Positions 33,739 to 41,751 of a stretch of DNA of 64,000 nt are shown piece by piece. The DNA comes from CAVRTM01 sp963724015 (GTDB lineage: Bacteria > Actinomycetota > Actinomycetes > Actinomycetales > Dermatophilaceae): positions 342,905-406,904 of the forward strand of contig CAVRTM010000012.1 of NCBI GenBank assembly GCA_963724015.1, in the 5' to 3' direction. A program made the translations under genes and the position numbers. Each line of letters starts with the position of its first letter. The stretch's first letter is position 1. The notes beneath the pieces were generated by a model, which was given only the letters and a program-made list of their open reading frames with translations, made no database searches and had not been told where the DNA came from.

Positions 33739-34082
33739 GCGGCCCTCCTCCTCAGCTGCGCCACTGCGGCCAGCACGACCACCACGCCCAGCAGCCCCAT
33801 GGACAGCTGCCAGGACCAGGCCTTCGCGTAGAGCAGGCCCATGGAGATGGCCGTGGCCAGGGAGAGGCTCGTCGCGACGCTGACCACGGCGACGACGAAC
33901 CACTCGGACAGCCCGGTCAGCCGGACGAGCGCGTAGCCCGGCAGGAAGCCCATGATGGCGATGGCGAGCAGCGCGCGCAGCGGCTGCGGCGGCGAGGCCA
34001 CCAGCACCAGCGGACACAGCGCGCCGAGGCCGAGCAGGGTCAGGCCGGTCCGGTCAACGGGGAGCTGTCGGACGTCATACAC
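33735..34082 (-). CDS. Small multi-helix membrane protein in glycan operon
   Basis: 115 residues from GTG 34082 (MYDVRQLPVDRTGLTLLGLG). Three to four hydrophobic segments: LTLLGLGALCPLVLVASPPQ, LLAIAIMGFLPGYALVRLTG, FVVAVVSVATSLSLATAISM, and a last one near WQLSMGLLGVVVVLAAVAQL. The 'FLPGYALV' turn resembles the DUF1616-type membrane proteins of archaeal and bacterial glycan loci, a tentative link. Overlaps the upstream gene by 8 bases. Confidence 0.68.
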   Translation of the reverse strand: MYDVRQLPVDRTGLTLLGLGALCPLVLVASPPQPLRALLAIAIMGFLPGYALVRLTGLSEWFVVAVVSVATSLSLATAISMGLLYAKAWSWQLSMGLLGVVVVLAAVAQLRRRAA

Positions 34083-35865
34083 GGGACGGCTCGATTCGGT
34101 AGATGCGGGCATCGGTGTTCTGGTAGACGAGCTCGACACCGACGCGCCGTGCCAGGGCCACCTCGAAGTCGTCGAACGCCTGGGAGGACATCAGCCCCTG
34201 CAGGACCAGGGCCGACTTGGAGGAGCGGCTGAGCATCACCAGGGCGCCCTCGGTGTTGCGGCGTGCCGCACCGACGACCGCGTTGCTGCAGTCCAGGCCG
34301 CTCAGGCGTGGACCGCACAGGTCGCCCACGGTCAGGGCCCGGTGCTGGAGGTAGTCGCGGTAGCGCCACGGTGTCGGGTGAGCACCCGAGATCAGCGTCG
34401 CGTCGGGCGGCACGATCGCGTAGAGCTTCTGGGTCGCCTGGACCTCTGCGGGTGTGAACATGTCGAACCGGGCATTGCCGAACCGCGCCGTGATCGACCC
34501 CACGGCCAGCAGCGTGCACACCACGCCGATCGTGATCAGCCGGACCGGATGGAGCCGACGCCGGCCGCCCAGCAGCGCTTCGGAGGCGAGGTAGCCCATG
34601 AACGGCAGCGCGAACAGCGCGACCCGCAGCAGGATCTCCCCTCCGTAGGACTGGGCCGGGAACAGCACGAAGGGCGTCAAGGCGAGGGCCGCGGCCCGGA
34701 GGTCGAGCGACCGCCGTTTCCACAGCATCCGTGCGCCCAGGGCCGCGAGCAGCCAGATGACGGCCGTCACGAGGATGCGGACGTGGACCACCTGCTCGTG
34801 CCCCACGGTGCCACCGAGCCGGTCGACGACGCCGGCGGACGTTGCCGCACCGATACCGGTGTCGCGTAGCGGAGGGTGGCCGACAAGGTAGCTGCTTGCC
34901 GGGTAGGCCAGCCAGATGGCCAGCATGAGGCCCAGCAGGACCAGGAGCCCCGGAGCCCAGCTGCGCCCCAGGACGACCAGCGCCGCCACCGCGACCAGCA
35001 GCATGAACGGCGAGAGCTGGTGACTGGCGACCATGACCGCGCACAGCAGCAGGACCAGGAGCAGGGCGCCCACCCGCAGACGGCGGTCCGGCTCCTGAGG
35101 TGTCCTCGCGCGCCACCACACCAGCAGCGCGGCCGGACGCCAGGACGTCGGCGCACCTGCCCGGGCACTCAGCACCGTGAGCAGCAGGGCGACGACGACG
35201 AGGTAGAGGAAGAAGCCGAAGGCCTGCGGTGACAGGTAGTCCTGGTCAATCCAGTTGCCCAGGCAGAAGACCCACAGCGACAGCCACAGCCGGCGCTTGT
35301 CCGGCGTGAGGGCCCTGATGATCAGCGCGAGGGCGGCGAGCCAGAGGAGGCCGTTGACGACGGGTGCCCACGGGGTGAGGTCGAGCGCCTGGATGCCGCT
35401 GGCTCGCGAGAAGGTGCCGATGAGGGCGAAGAACCCGGGCCAGCTGAAGTAGGCGTCGGTCTGGGCCGTGACCTGCCCGGAGGACACCAGCGACTCGGCG
35501 ATGCCCACGTGCCGCCACGCCACCTCGCCGCGGGTGGTGCTCGAGGCGAAGGAGGCGGCGCCGTACATCGTGACGACGAGGGCACACAGCAGCGTGGCCA
35601 TGGCCCACTGGCTGGTCCGGTGGTGGGCCCCGGAGCCGAGGGCGAGGACGAAGGCGCCGTTGAGCACCACCATCCCGACCCAGTACGCCGGCGGCAGCGT
35701 CTGCACCAGCCCGAGGTCGCTGTTGATCGGCAGCGTGACGGACCGGGCTGCCAGTGCGGCGAGCACGGCTGCGAGCAGCCCCACCACGACGTACGGCGCG
35801 CCGGCCCACCGGCGTGGTGAGTGCGCGTGGATCGTCACGCGTTCGAGGACCTGGGCACTGGTCAT
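34075..35865 (-). CDS. Polytopic membrane protein, GT-C glycosyltransferase-like
   Basis: 596 residues with about 12-13 hydrophobic segments and a C-terminal soluble part of about 130 residues. A long first extracytoplasmic loop carries charged residues (INSDLGLVQ, FASSTTRGEVAWRHVGIAES, then SWPGFFALIGTFSRASG), the general layout of GT-C enzymes or of O-antigen polymerase-like proteins. Also DQDYLSPQAFGFFLYL. No family-specific catalytic motif is certain. The C-terminal domain has IVPPDATLISGAHPTPWRYR. ATG 35865 overlaps the flippase stop (ATGA). Role: glycan extension or transfer on the outer face, inferred. Confidence 0.72.
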   Translation of the reverse strand: MTSAQVLERVTIHAHSPRRWAGAPYVVVGLLAAVLAALAARSVTLPINSDLGLVQTLPPAYWVGMVVLNGAFVLALGSGAHHRTSQWAMATLLCALVVTMYGAASFASSTTRGEVAWRHVGIAESLVSSGQVTAQTDAYFSWPGFFALIGTFSRASGIQALDLTPWAPVVNGLLWLAALALIIRALTPDKRRLWLSLWVFCLGNWIDQDYLSPQAFGFFLYLVVVALLLTVLSARAGAPTSWRPAALLVWWRARTPQEPDRRLRVGALLLVLLLCAVMVASHQLSPFMLLVAVAALVVLGRSWAPGLLVLLGLMLAIWLAYPASSYLVGHPPLRDTGIGAATSAGVVDRLGGTVGHEQVVHVRILVTAVIWLLAALGARMLWKRRSLDLRAAALALTPFVLFPAQSYGGEILLRVALFALPFMGYLASEALLGGRRRLHPVRLITIGVVCTLLAVGSITARFGNARFDMFTPAEVQATQKLYAIVPPDATLISGAHPTPWRYRDYLQHRALTVGDLCGPRLSGLDCSNAVVGAARRNTEGALVMLSRSSKSALVLQGLMSSQAFDDFEVALARRVGVELVYQNTDARIYRIEPSRV

Positions 35866-37145
35866 GTTGCTGTCACTCCCCTGATGAGACGGATCGCGCG
35901 GAGGCCGGCCACGACCGCACCCGCGCTGAGGCAGGCGAGCCACCCGGCTCCCATGGCCGTGGGACCGTGGCTGGCGACCGAGACGGTGACGACGCACAGG
36001 GCGACGCCCAGCACGGCGTTGACGGCAATGGCCTCACGCAGCCGGGACCGGACCCGGCACACCGAGTTGTAGCTCTGGATCACGGCGTAAGGAATGAGCC
36101 CGATCGCCAGCAGCCGCAGCGCCCCTGTGGACGCGTCGGCGTAGCGCGCACCCATCAGGTGCAGCAGCGGGCGGGCCAGGACGACCATGACCACGGAGAT
36201 GCCGGCGCCCACGAGCAGCGACCAGCCCAGGCCCGAGCGCGTGCTGCGGGCAAGCCGGCCAGGGTCCTTGACCCCCTCGGCGAACTGGATCAGCCCCACC
36301 AGCACCGGCGTCGAGTAGGCGACCCACGCCATCATCCACGCGGGGTACCAGTACGCCGTGGCCTCCAGCGACACCACGTGCGCGACCAGGATCGGCACGA
36401 GTGATCCGGGTGCCCGCTCGATCATGGTGAGGACCTGGTTGGGAACGCCGACGACGAGGAGCCGCTGGCGGTGGCCCGGGTGCAGCCGCGGCCGGTAGGA
36501 GTAGCCGATCATGGACCGCAGCTGCACCACGCCGACCACGCACGCGGCCACGGCCCCGAGGGACCAGCAGGCGAACAGCGCCCTGCTGTCGCTGGCCACC
36601 GGCGACAGCACGAGCGCCGCCGTCGCCGCGACCGTCACCCCGCCGGCGGCGGCGTAACGGACGGCGGAGTTGCCACCTCGACCGAGGGCCACGTTGACCT
36701 GGTCCAGGCAGATCATCATCGTGCCGGCCACGACGGAGAGGACGAACAGCGCCGCGAAGCTGCCCGTGCTCGCCGCCGGCGAGAGGTCGCCGCCGGCGAC
36801 CGCGCCCACCAGCAGCGCGGCAGCCGCGACGGCCGCCCCCGCGATCAGGACCACCGAGAAGGCGGTGTCGAGCACGGCGGTGCGGTTGCCGCCGGTGCCG
36901 AGGCTGACGATGACGCCCGCGCCGGTGCCCATCTGCCCCAGCTGGGTGCAGAGCATGACCGCCGACACGACCGCCGCGACGAGGCCCAGCTCCAGGGGCG
37001 GCGCCGCGCGAGCGGCGATGACCCAGAAGAGGAACCCGCCGCCCATCTGCAGGCCCTTGCCGGCCACCAGCCCGATGGTGCTGGCCAGGAAGGGACGCCG
37101 GCCGGGCACCGGCAACCCCGCGGGCAGCGCACGCGCCTCGGTCAC
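35862..37145 (-). CDS. Polysaccharide flippase (Wzx/MATE-like)
   Basis: 427 residues, about 12 helices, few charged residues. STIGLVAGKGLQMGGGFLFW and LGLVAAVVSAVMLCTQLGQM match the N-terminal helices of the polysaccharide biosynthesis/MOP superfamily, with the GTGAGVIVSLG element after helix 2. Expected to flip lipid-linked glycan. Start GTG 37145 overlaps the GT2 stop at 37142 (GTGA). A longer frame from 37295 lies over the GT2 gene and was rejected. Confidence 0.83.
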   Translation of the reverse strand: MTEARALPAGLPVPGRRPFLASTIGLVAGKGLQMGGGFLFWVIAARAAPPLELGLVAAVVSAVMLCTQLGQMGTGAGVIVSLGTGGNRTAVLDTAFSVVLIAGAAVAAAALLVGAVAGGDLSPAASTGSFAALFVLSVVAGTMMICLDQVNVALGRGGNSAVRYAAAGGVTVAATAALVLSPVASDSRALFACWSLGAVAACVVGVVQLRSMIGYSYRPRLHPGHRQRLLVVGVPNQVLTMIERAPGSLVPILVAHVVSLEATAYWYPAWMMAWVAYSTPVLVGLIQFAEGVKDPGRLARSTRSGLGWSLLVGAGISVVMVVLARPLLHLMGARYADASTGALRLLAIGLIPYAVIQSYNSVCRVRSRLREAIAVNAVLGVALCVVTVSVASHGPTAMGAGWLACLSAGAVVAGLRAIRLIRGVTAT

Positions 37146-37963
37146 GGTCGCAACCCCCGCACCATGCCGGAGTAGTTCGCGACGGCGAACACGGTGAAGT
37201 ACGGGATCCACGCGGGCTGGCGATGGGCCAGGCTCACCGCGACCCCCCGTGCGGCAGCGGCGGCCGGCAGCAGCGCCAGCCGTGCCCCGCGCCATCCGTG
37301 CTTGCGGATCATCCGGCCCAGGCCGAAGCCGTCCATCGCGAACTGGTCCATCGCGAACGCGAAGTCGTCACCGGCGAACCGGTGCTCGACCAGGACCGAG
37401 CGCGAGACCCCGATCCGCAGCCCCGCATCGCGCATCCGCCAGCGCAGCTCGATGTCCTCACCCGACCGGAAGTCGTCGTCGAAGCCGATGCTGCGCATCT
37501 CGTCGCGGTCGCACAGGGTCGCCACGAGCCCGAACCAGTGCCGGCTCCGACCGGTGCGGTGGTGGTGAGCCAGCGCGCGGCCCCAGTAGCCGGGTCCACT
37601 CACGCTCTCGAGGCCGGCCTGCAAGGCGTCGTAGCCCCCGGCGGCGTACTCGGCCAGCAGCTGGTCCAGCGCTCCGGCGGGGAACACCACGTCGGCGTCC
37701 ACGAGCAGCACCCACGGCGTGCGTGCCGTCGCGATGCCGAGCGAGCGGGCGAACGGCAGCCCCTTGCCCTCGTCGCTGACGACGGTGGCGGCGTACCGCT
37801 GCGCCACCTCACGGGAACCGTCGGTGGACCGCCCGTCGACGACGATGATCTGTGCGACGCCGGACTCGCGCAGCGAGTCCAGGCAGGCAGGCAGCAGCGC
37901 CTCGGCGTTGCGGGCGGGGACGACGGCGGTGACCGCCCCCGCTACGGGCTGGGTCGCGGGCAC
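37142..37963 (-). CDS. Family 2 glycosyltransferase
   Basis: 273 residues, GT-A fold. VTAVVPARNAEALLPACLDS, IIVVDGRSTDGSREVAQRYA (first acidic pair), GLPFARSLGIATARTPWVLL and VDADVVFPAGALDQ (DxD). Acceptor side: GFDDDFRSGEDIELRWRMRD with the ED motif. One C-terminal amphipathic/membrane segment (WIPYFTVFAVANYSG). Cytoplasmic, membrane-associated sugar transfer. GTG 37963 starts one base after the kinase stop. Confidence 0.88.
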   Translation of the reverse strand: MPATQPVAGAVTAVVPARNAEALLPACLDSLRESGVAQIIVVDGRSTDGSREVAQRYAATVVSDEGKGLPFARSLGIATARTPWVLLVDADVVFPAGALDQLLAEYAAGGYDALQAGLESVSGPGYWGRALAHHHRTGRSRHWFGLVATLCDRDEMRSIGFDDDFRSGEDIELRWRMRDAGLRIGVSRSVLVEHRFAGDDFAFAMDQFAMDGFGLGRMIRKHGWRGARLALLPAAAAARGVAVSLAHRQPAWIPYFTVFAVANYSGMVRGLRP

Positions 37964-37964
37964 G

Positions 37965-39068
37965 CTACGGCCCCTGGATGCCGACGAACGAGGGCAGCAG
38001 CTCCTCGAGGAACTCCACGATGTCGTCGGAGGCCTCGTCCGGGGTGTAGACGCTCGGGACCTGCAGCAGGTGGCACGGGCGGCCGTCGAGCGCCTTCAGC
38101 AGCACCGTCGCCTTCTCTTCGACCCAACGGCTCCACGGCAGCACCGAGCTGGCCGCGAGACCCGTGACGACCTGCTGGGAGAAGCCGGCCATCTCGATGT
38201 GGAAGTTGCCGAGCATGCGGTCGACCATCCACTCGGGGTCCTTCTCCACCAGCCGGGACCGCGCGCCCTCGAACCGCTCGATGTAGACCGAGGCCGCGAG
38301 CGGCGCCGCGGTGGTCGGCTTGCGGCCGGGAAAGGCCTGCTCGGCGGTGACCATCATGTGCTCGGGCGACCACCGGCGGGAGAAGTCGGCCACGCGCGGG
38401 TAGCGGATCACGTAGGGGTGCACGACGGTCGTGACCCGTCCGACGCCCCGGGAGAGCCGGACCGGCACGAGCGGCTTGCGGGCACCTTCGAACAGGTGCG
38501 GGTAGATCGCCTTGTGGTGGGGCTTGATGAACATCGGCTTCTCGTAGCCCAGCAGCTGGGCGTCGTCGGAGAGGAACGCCCAGTCGTCACCCATGAAGGT
38601 CCAGCCCTCGCGCCGCATCAGCTTGGCCACGGTGCTCGTCTTGCCGGTCCCCCCCGCGGCGGGCAGCGCGATCGCCTGCCCGTTGTAGGCGACCGTCGCC
38701 GCGTGGATCATGGCTGCCCCGCGGGTGACCATCGCCCGGTCGAGCACCGGCACCAGGGAGGTGAGCAGCTCACCGGCGCCGTGGACGCGGTACTGGTCCT
38801 CGTCCAGGATCACCTGCACGCGCTCTCGCACGAAGCGCACGGCCGACTCGGTGTAGGCCAGCTCGTGCTCCAGCAGCGCGGCGTCGGGCATCGGCTCGGG
38901 CTTCTCGCTGATCTCGATGTCCGCGGGCACCTCACGGTCCGTGGCGAAGCAGGCGAGCATGGCCTGCAGCTGCGGCGCGCCCGGCGCCCGGGCCGCGACC
39001 CTGATGCCGAGCCTGCCGTGGACGTCGAAGTTCAGCCAGCCCGAGGCGGGCATCTGGGTTCCCTGCAT
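37965..39068 (-). CDS. HPr-kinase-like ATP-binding protein in glycan operon
   Basis: 367 residues from ATG 39068 (GGAG six bases upstream). About 1-130 is an N-terminal domain (GWLNFDVHGRLGIRVAARAP). The core is a PEP-carboxykinase/HPrK-type P-loop: MIHAATVAYNGQAIALPAAG, Walker A AAGGTGKTSTV, then GWTFMGDDWAFLSDDAQLLG with the GDD metal-binding motif of HPr kinases, and KPMFIKPHHKAIYP. HPr itself and its Ser-46 loop are absent from the window, so the substrate is another protein, sugar or lipid. The raw frame is open into the upstream GT2; either a real GT2-kinase fusion or a hidden stop. HPrK relatives also phosphorylate lasso peptides, but no precursor is seen. Confidence 0.78.
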   Translation of the reverse strand: MQGTQMPASGWLNFDVHGRLGIRVAARAPGAPQLQAMLACFATDREVPADIEISEKPEPMPDAALLEHELAYTESAVRFVRERVQVILDEDQYRVHGAGELLTSLVPVLDRAMVTRGAAMIHAATVAYNGQAIALPAAGGTGKTSTVAKLMRREGWTFMGDDWAFLSDDAQLLGYEKPMFIKPHHKAIYPHLFEGARKPLVPVRLSRGVGRVTTVVHPYVIRYPRVADFSRRWSPEHMMVTAEQAFPGRKPTTAAPLAASVYIERFEGARSRLVEKDPEWMVDRMLGNFHIEMAGFSQQVVTGLAASSVLPWSRWVEEKATVLLKALDGRPCHLLQVPSVYTPDEASDDIVEFLEELLPSFVGIQGP

Positions 39069-40034
39069 GGTGTTCTCCGGTTCCTTCGTGGTGCTGACGA
39101 GGCGGGTGCGTGCGGTGGCGGTGGCGTAGCCACCGACGGTGAGGGCGAGCCCGGACACGATGGCGCCGGCGCGGACGAGCCCGGCGGTGTCACCTGCGAC
39201 GACCGAGGCGTTGACGTCGCGGGCCACGCCGAGCGGGAGCGCCCGGCGGACGTAGGCGCGTTCGCTGCCGAGGGCCTGGTCGGGCGAGCTGAGTCGGCTC
39301 ACCTGCGCCTTGCTGACGCCCTCGGCCCAGCAGCGCCGGCGGTAGTACGCCCAACGCCCGCGGTCCGCCGGCACGTGGTGGTGCACGACGGCGGCCGGCT
39401 CGTGCAGGATGCGCGCCCCGGGGTAGCGCTCAGCGAGCCGGATCGACAGCTCGGTCTCCTCGCCGCCGAGCGCGTCGGCGCCGACGCGACCCACCTCGAC
39501 GCGGAAGGCGCCCACCGCCACGACGGGCTCCCGGCGGAAGGACATGTTCGCGCCGATCGGGTTGCGCACCGGCGCAGTCCGCTCGGGTTGGCCGGTGTAG
39601 GAGCACCCGACCACCCAGCCGAACTCGGGCGGGAACCAGGCGGGGGCACCGTTGGCCCACAGCGGCACCACCAGCCCGCCCACCCCGATGACGGCCGGGT
39701 CGGCGTAGTGCCTGGACATCTCCTCGAGCCAGCGTCGGGCTCGCGCGGGCGTCGTCGTCCAGGAACACCACGACGTCCCCGCCCGATGCCTCGACACCGG
39801 TGTTGCGCGCACCTGCCAGACCGCGGCGCTGCGTGTTGGGAAGCACCGTGGTGATGCCGCCGGCGAGGGTCTGCCGCGGCGCGCTCGAGCAGCGCTTCGT
39901 TGTGGTCGACCACGACGAGCACCTCGGCTGGCGGGAACGGACTGGCCGTGCACCGACCCGACCGCCTCGACGAGCTGGTCCCAACGGTCCAGGGTGTAGG
40001 CGCAGATGATGACCGAGAGGCGGAGGTCGGTCAT
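39069..40034 (-). CDS. Family 2 glycosyltransferase (frame interrupted)
   Basis: ATG 40034 overlaps the upstream stop (ATGA). MTDLRLSVIICAYTLDRWDQ and VEAVGSVHGQS open the GT-A fold. After three one-base steps at about 39925, 39880 and 39745 the chain reads EVLVVVDHNEALLERA, RRGLAGARNTGVEASGGDVV with FLDDDA (DxD), then ADPAVIGVGGLVVPLWANGA, NPIGANMSFRREPVVAVGAF and LGGEETELSIRLAERYPGAR (acceptor ED). About 320 residues after correction, with a weakly hydrophobic C-terminus. No stop separates it from the HPrK-like gene, hence the end coordinate is the base before that ATG. Confidence 0.82.
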
Positions 40035-40885
40035 GGTGTCGGGACGGTGGAGCAGAGGCCGCGGCGGTCGAGCTCGTCGACGAGGGGACGGCGCGCCATG
40101 GGCAGGCGTTCGCGGGCCAGCAGCCGGAAGATGTTCCAGCCGTCCCGCCACGCGCTCAGATGGGACTCACCGTGGTGTCGCAGCAGCTCCACACTGGGCA
40201 CCTCGGCGATCCGCAGCCCGGTGGTGACCGCGTGCACGGCCAGCTCGGTCTCGATCTCGAACCCGCGTGCGTGCAGGGCGAGGCTGTCCAGGTGCTCCCG
40301 CCGGAAGCCGAAGAAGCCGTAGCAGAGGTCGCTGAACGTGCAGCCCCACATCATGTTGACCGCGCCCACGAGCGCGCCGTTGCCCAACCGCCGCACGGTC
40401 GTCAGGTCCAGCGACCCGCTCGCGCGCAGGTGCCGCGACCCCTTGACCACGTCGTAGCCCTGGTTGAGCGCGGTGACGTAGTACTCGATCTCGGCCGGCT
40501 CCATGCTGCCGTCGGCGTCGATCGCCACGATGTAGTCGCCGGTGGCCGTCTCGAAGCCCGTGCGCAGGGCGGCGCCCTTGCCGCGTCCGCGCTGCGTCGT
40601 CACGACGATGTCGGGGCGCGCCTTCCGGGCCACGGCGACGGTCCGGTCGGAGGAGAACCCGTCCACCAGCACGATCTCGGTGACGCAGGAGGGGACCCGC
40701 TCGAGCACCCACCTGATGTTGCGCTCCTCGTTGAGCGCCGGCACGACCAGGGTGACGGTCGCCGGCCGGGGCGCCTCCGCCAGGCGCGCCTTCTTCTTGC
40801 GCTTCGGCTGCGACTCGGGAAAGGGAACAGCACCCAGGCGCGGCTCGGCGTCGGTCAACGTGGAAGGGTTGATCAAGGCTGTCAT
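40031..40885 (-). CDS. Family 2 glycosyltransferase, dolichol-phosphate mannosyltransferase-like
   Basis: 284 residues, first gene of the glycan operon. Basic N-terminus (QPKRKKKARLAEA), then VTLVVPALNEERNIRWVLER, TEIVLVDGFSSDRTVAVARK, RGRGKGAALRTGFETATGDY (the GKG-AL-G motif of DPM1-like enzymes), IVAIDADGSMEPAEIEYYVT (DAD) and DLCYGFFGFRREHLDSLALH with GFEIETEL. Likely makes or uses a polyprenyl-phosphate sugar. No C-terminal membrane helices. ATG 40885. Confidence 0.9.
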   Translation of the reverse strand: MTALINPSTLTDAEPRLGAVPFPESQPKRKKKARLAEAPRPATVTLVVPALNEERNIRWVLERVPSCVTEIVLVDGFSSDRTVAVARKARPDIVVTTQRGRGKGAALRTGFETATGDYIVAIDADGSMEPAEIEYYVTALNQGYDVVKGSRHLRASGSLDLTTVRRLGNGALVGAVNMMWGCTFSDLCYGFFGFRREHLDSLALHARGFEIETELAVHAVTTGLRIAEVPSVELLRHHGESHLSAWRDGWNIFRLLARERLPMARRPLVDELDRRGLCSTVPTP

Positions 40886-40982
40886 GACCGACTCCGATGG
40901 CTGCGCTCACGGGTGGGTGGTTCGTGGGCCCAAGGCTGTCGGGTTGCCTCTGCGCCAAGGCCGAGCAAACGGGCGGTGAAGT

Positions 40983-41002
40983 ACCCCCCAAATTTGGGGG
41001 GT
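40983..41002. promoter_or_regulatory. 20-bp perfect palindrome upstream of glycan operon
   Basis: ACCCCCCAAATTTGGGGGGT is fully self-complementary, about 98 bases before the first GT2 ATG. Runs of six C and six G around AAATTT are unlike anything else in the window. The surrounding 40886-41075 DNA has much lower third-position G+C in every frame, confirming it is non-coding. Confidence 0.6.
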
Positions 41003-41014
41003 CGAGTTGGACCG

Positions 41015-41029
41015 TTCTGCGGTGCAGAA
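41015..41029. promoter_or_regulatory. Second inverted repeat upstream of glycan operon
   Basis: TTCTGC-GGT-GCAGAA (41015-41029), nested in a wider AGTTG...CAACT repeat (41006-41010 and 41033-41037). Thirteen bases from the 20-bp palindrome; a likely composite operator. Confidence 0.5.
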
Positions 41030-41075
41030 AGACAACTTCTGGTGTAGTGCGAAAATCGTTGTGCCGCAGACGCGG

Positions 41076-41737
41076 TCACCGGCGTCGAGCGCCCCTCCGG
41101 TCGCGCGGCGCACCGTCCGCGGCGCTCGCGGGCCGTCCCGGCCTCCTGGATGACGTTCCGCAGAGCGGTGTAGGAGCGGACGAGGGCGCGTCGCTCCTGC
41201 CACAGCAGGGGGTCGTCCCGGCGACGTCCGTCCGCCACCCACCGGTCCGACAGGTCCATCGCCCTGACCCGCCACCGGGCTGCCTCCAGCATGGCGTCGC
41301 GCGGCACGCCGTACGCGTAGGCGTAGAGGTCGGCGAGGGCCGTCTCCAGCTGCGAGTCGTCGGCGAGCCGGCGGTGCTGCCGCTGACGGTGGAGCTCCCA
41401 CCAGCTGACCTCGAGGCGTGCCGCGTGCGCGGCGTCGATGGACACGCCCCCGGTCGTGGCGACCAGCGCGTAGAAACGCGTCCATCGAACGCCGGGCCGC
41501 ATCCGGGTCGTTGTCCGGATAGGGCGCCCAGTGCCGGTTCGCACGGAACACGTGCCAGGCCGCCGCGGCCGTGCGCCACCACCCCATCCCGAAGCCGACC
41601 CGGACCAGACCGACCGAGGCCACCATCAGCCGCACCCAGTCGTGCCGGTAGTAGGCGACCCAGGCGTCCAGCTCTCGGCCGCCCACCAGCACCGGGTCGA
41701 AGGAGTGCCCGGCCGGGTGCGGGTCCGTCGCAGTCAC
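41076..41737 (-). CDS. Conserved actinobacterial hypothetical protein (frame interrupted)
   Basis: No function known. GTG 41737 begins MTATDPHPAGHSFDPVLVGG with ELDAWVAYYRHDWVRLMVAS and WHVFRANRHWAPYPDNDPDA. One extra base at about 41480 shifts to FYALVATTGGVSIDAAHAAR, LEVSWWELHRQRQHRRLADD and YAYAYGVPRDAMLEAARWRV. A second step near 41120 would end it at TGA 41076; without it the frame runs on into palindromic non-coding DNA. Size about 220 residues, soluble, helical. I recall similar proteins as widespread actinobacterial hypotheticals. 14 bases after the TAP-like hydrolase stop. Confidence 0.7.
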
Positions 41738-41751
41738 GTGTCGCGGCGTCG

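Noticed and set aside
40882..41544. Continuous frame of the hypothetical protein to 40882, overlapping the GT2 start
   Set aside because: The last about 60 codons have low third-position G+C and include the 20-bp palindrome; the ATGA match arises simply because the GT2 starts ATG-AC.
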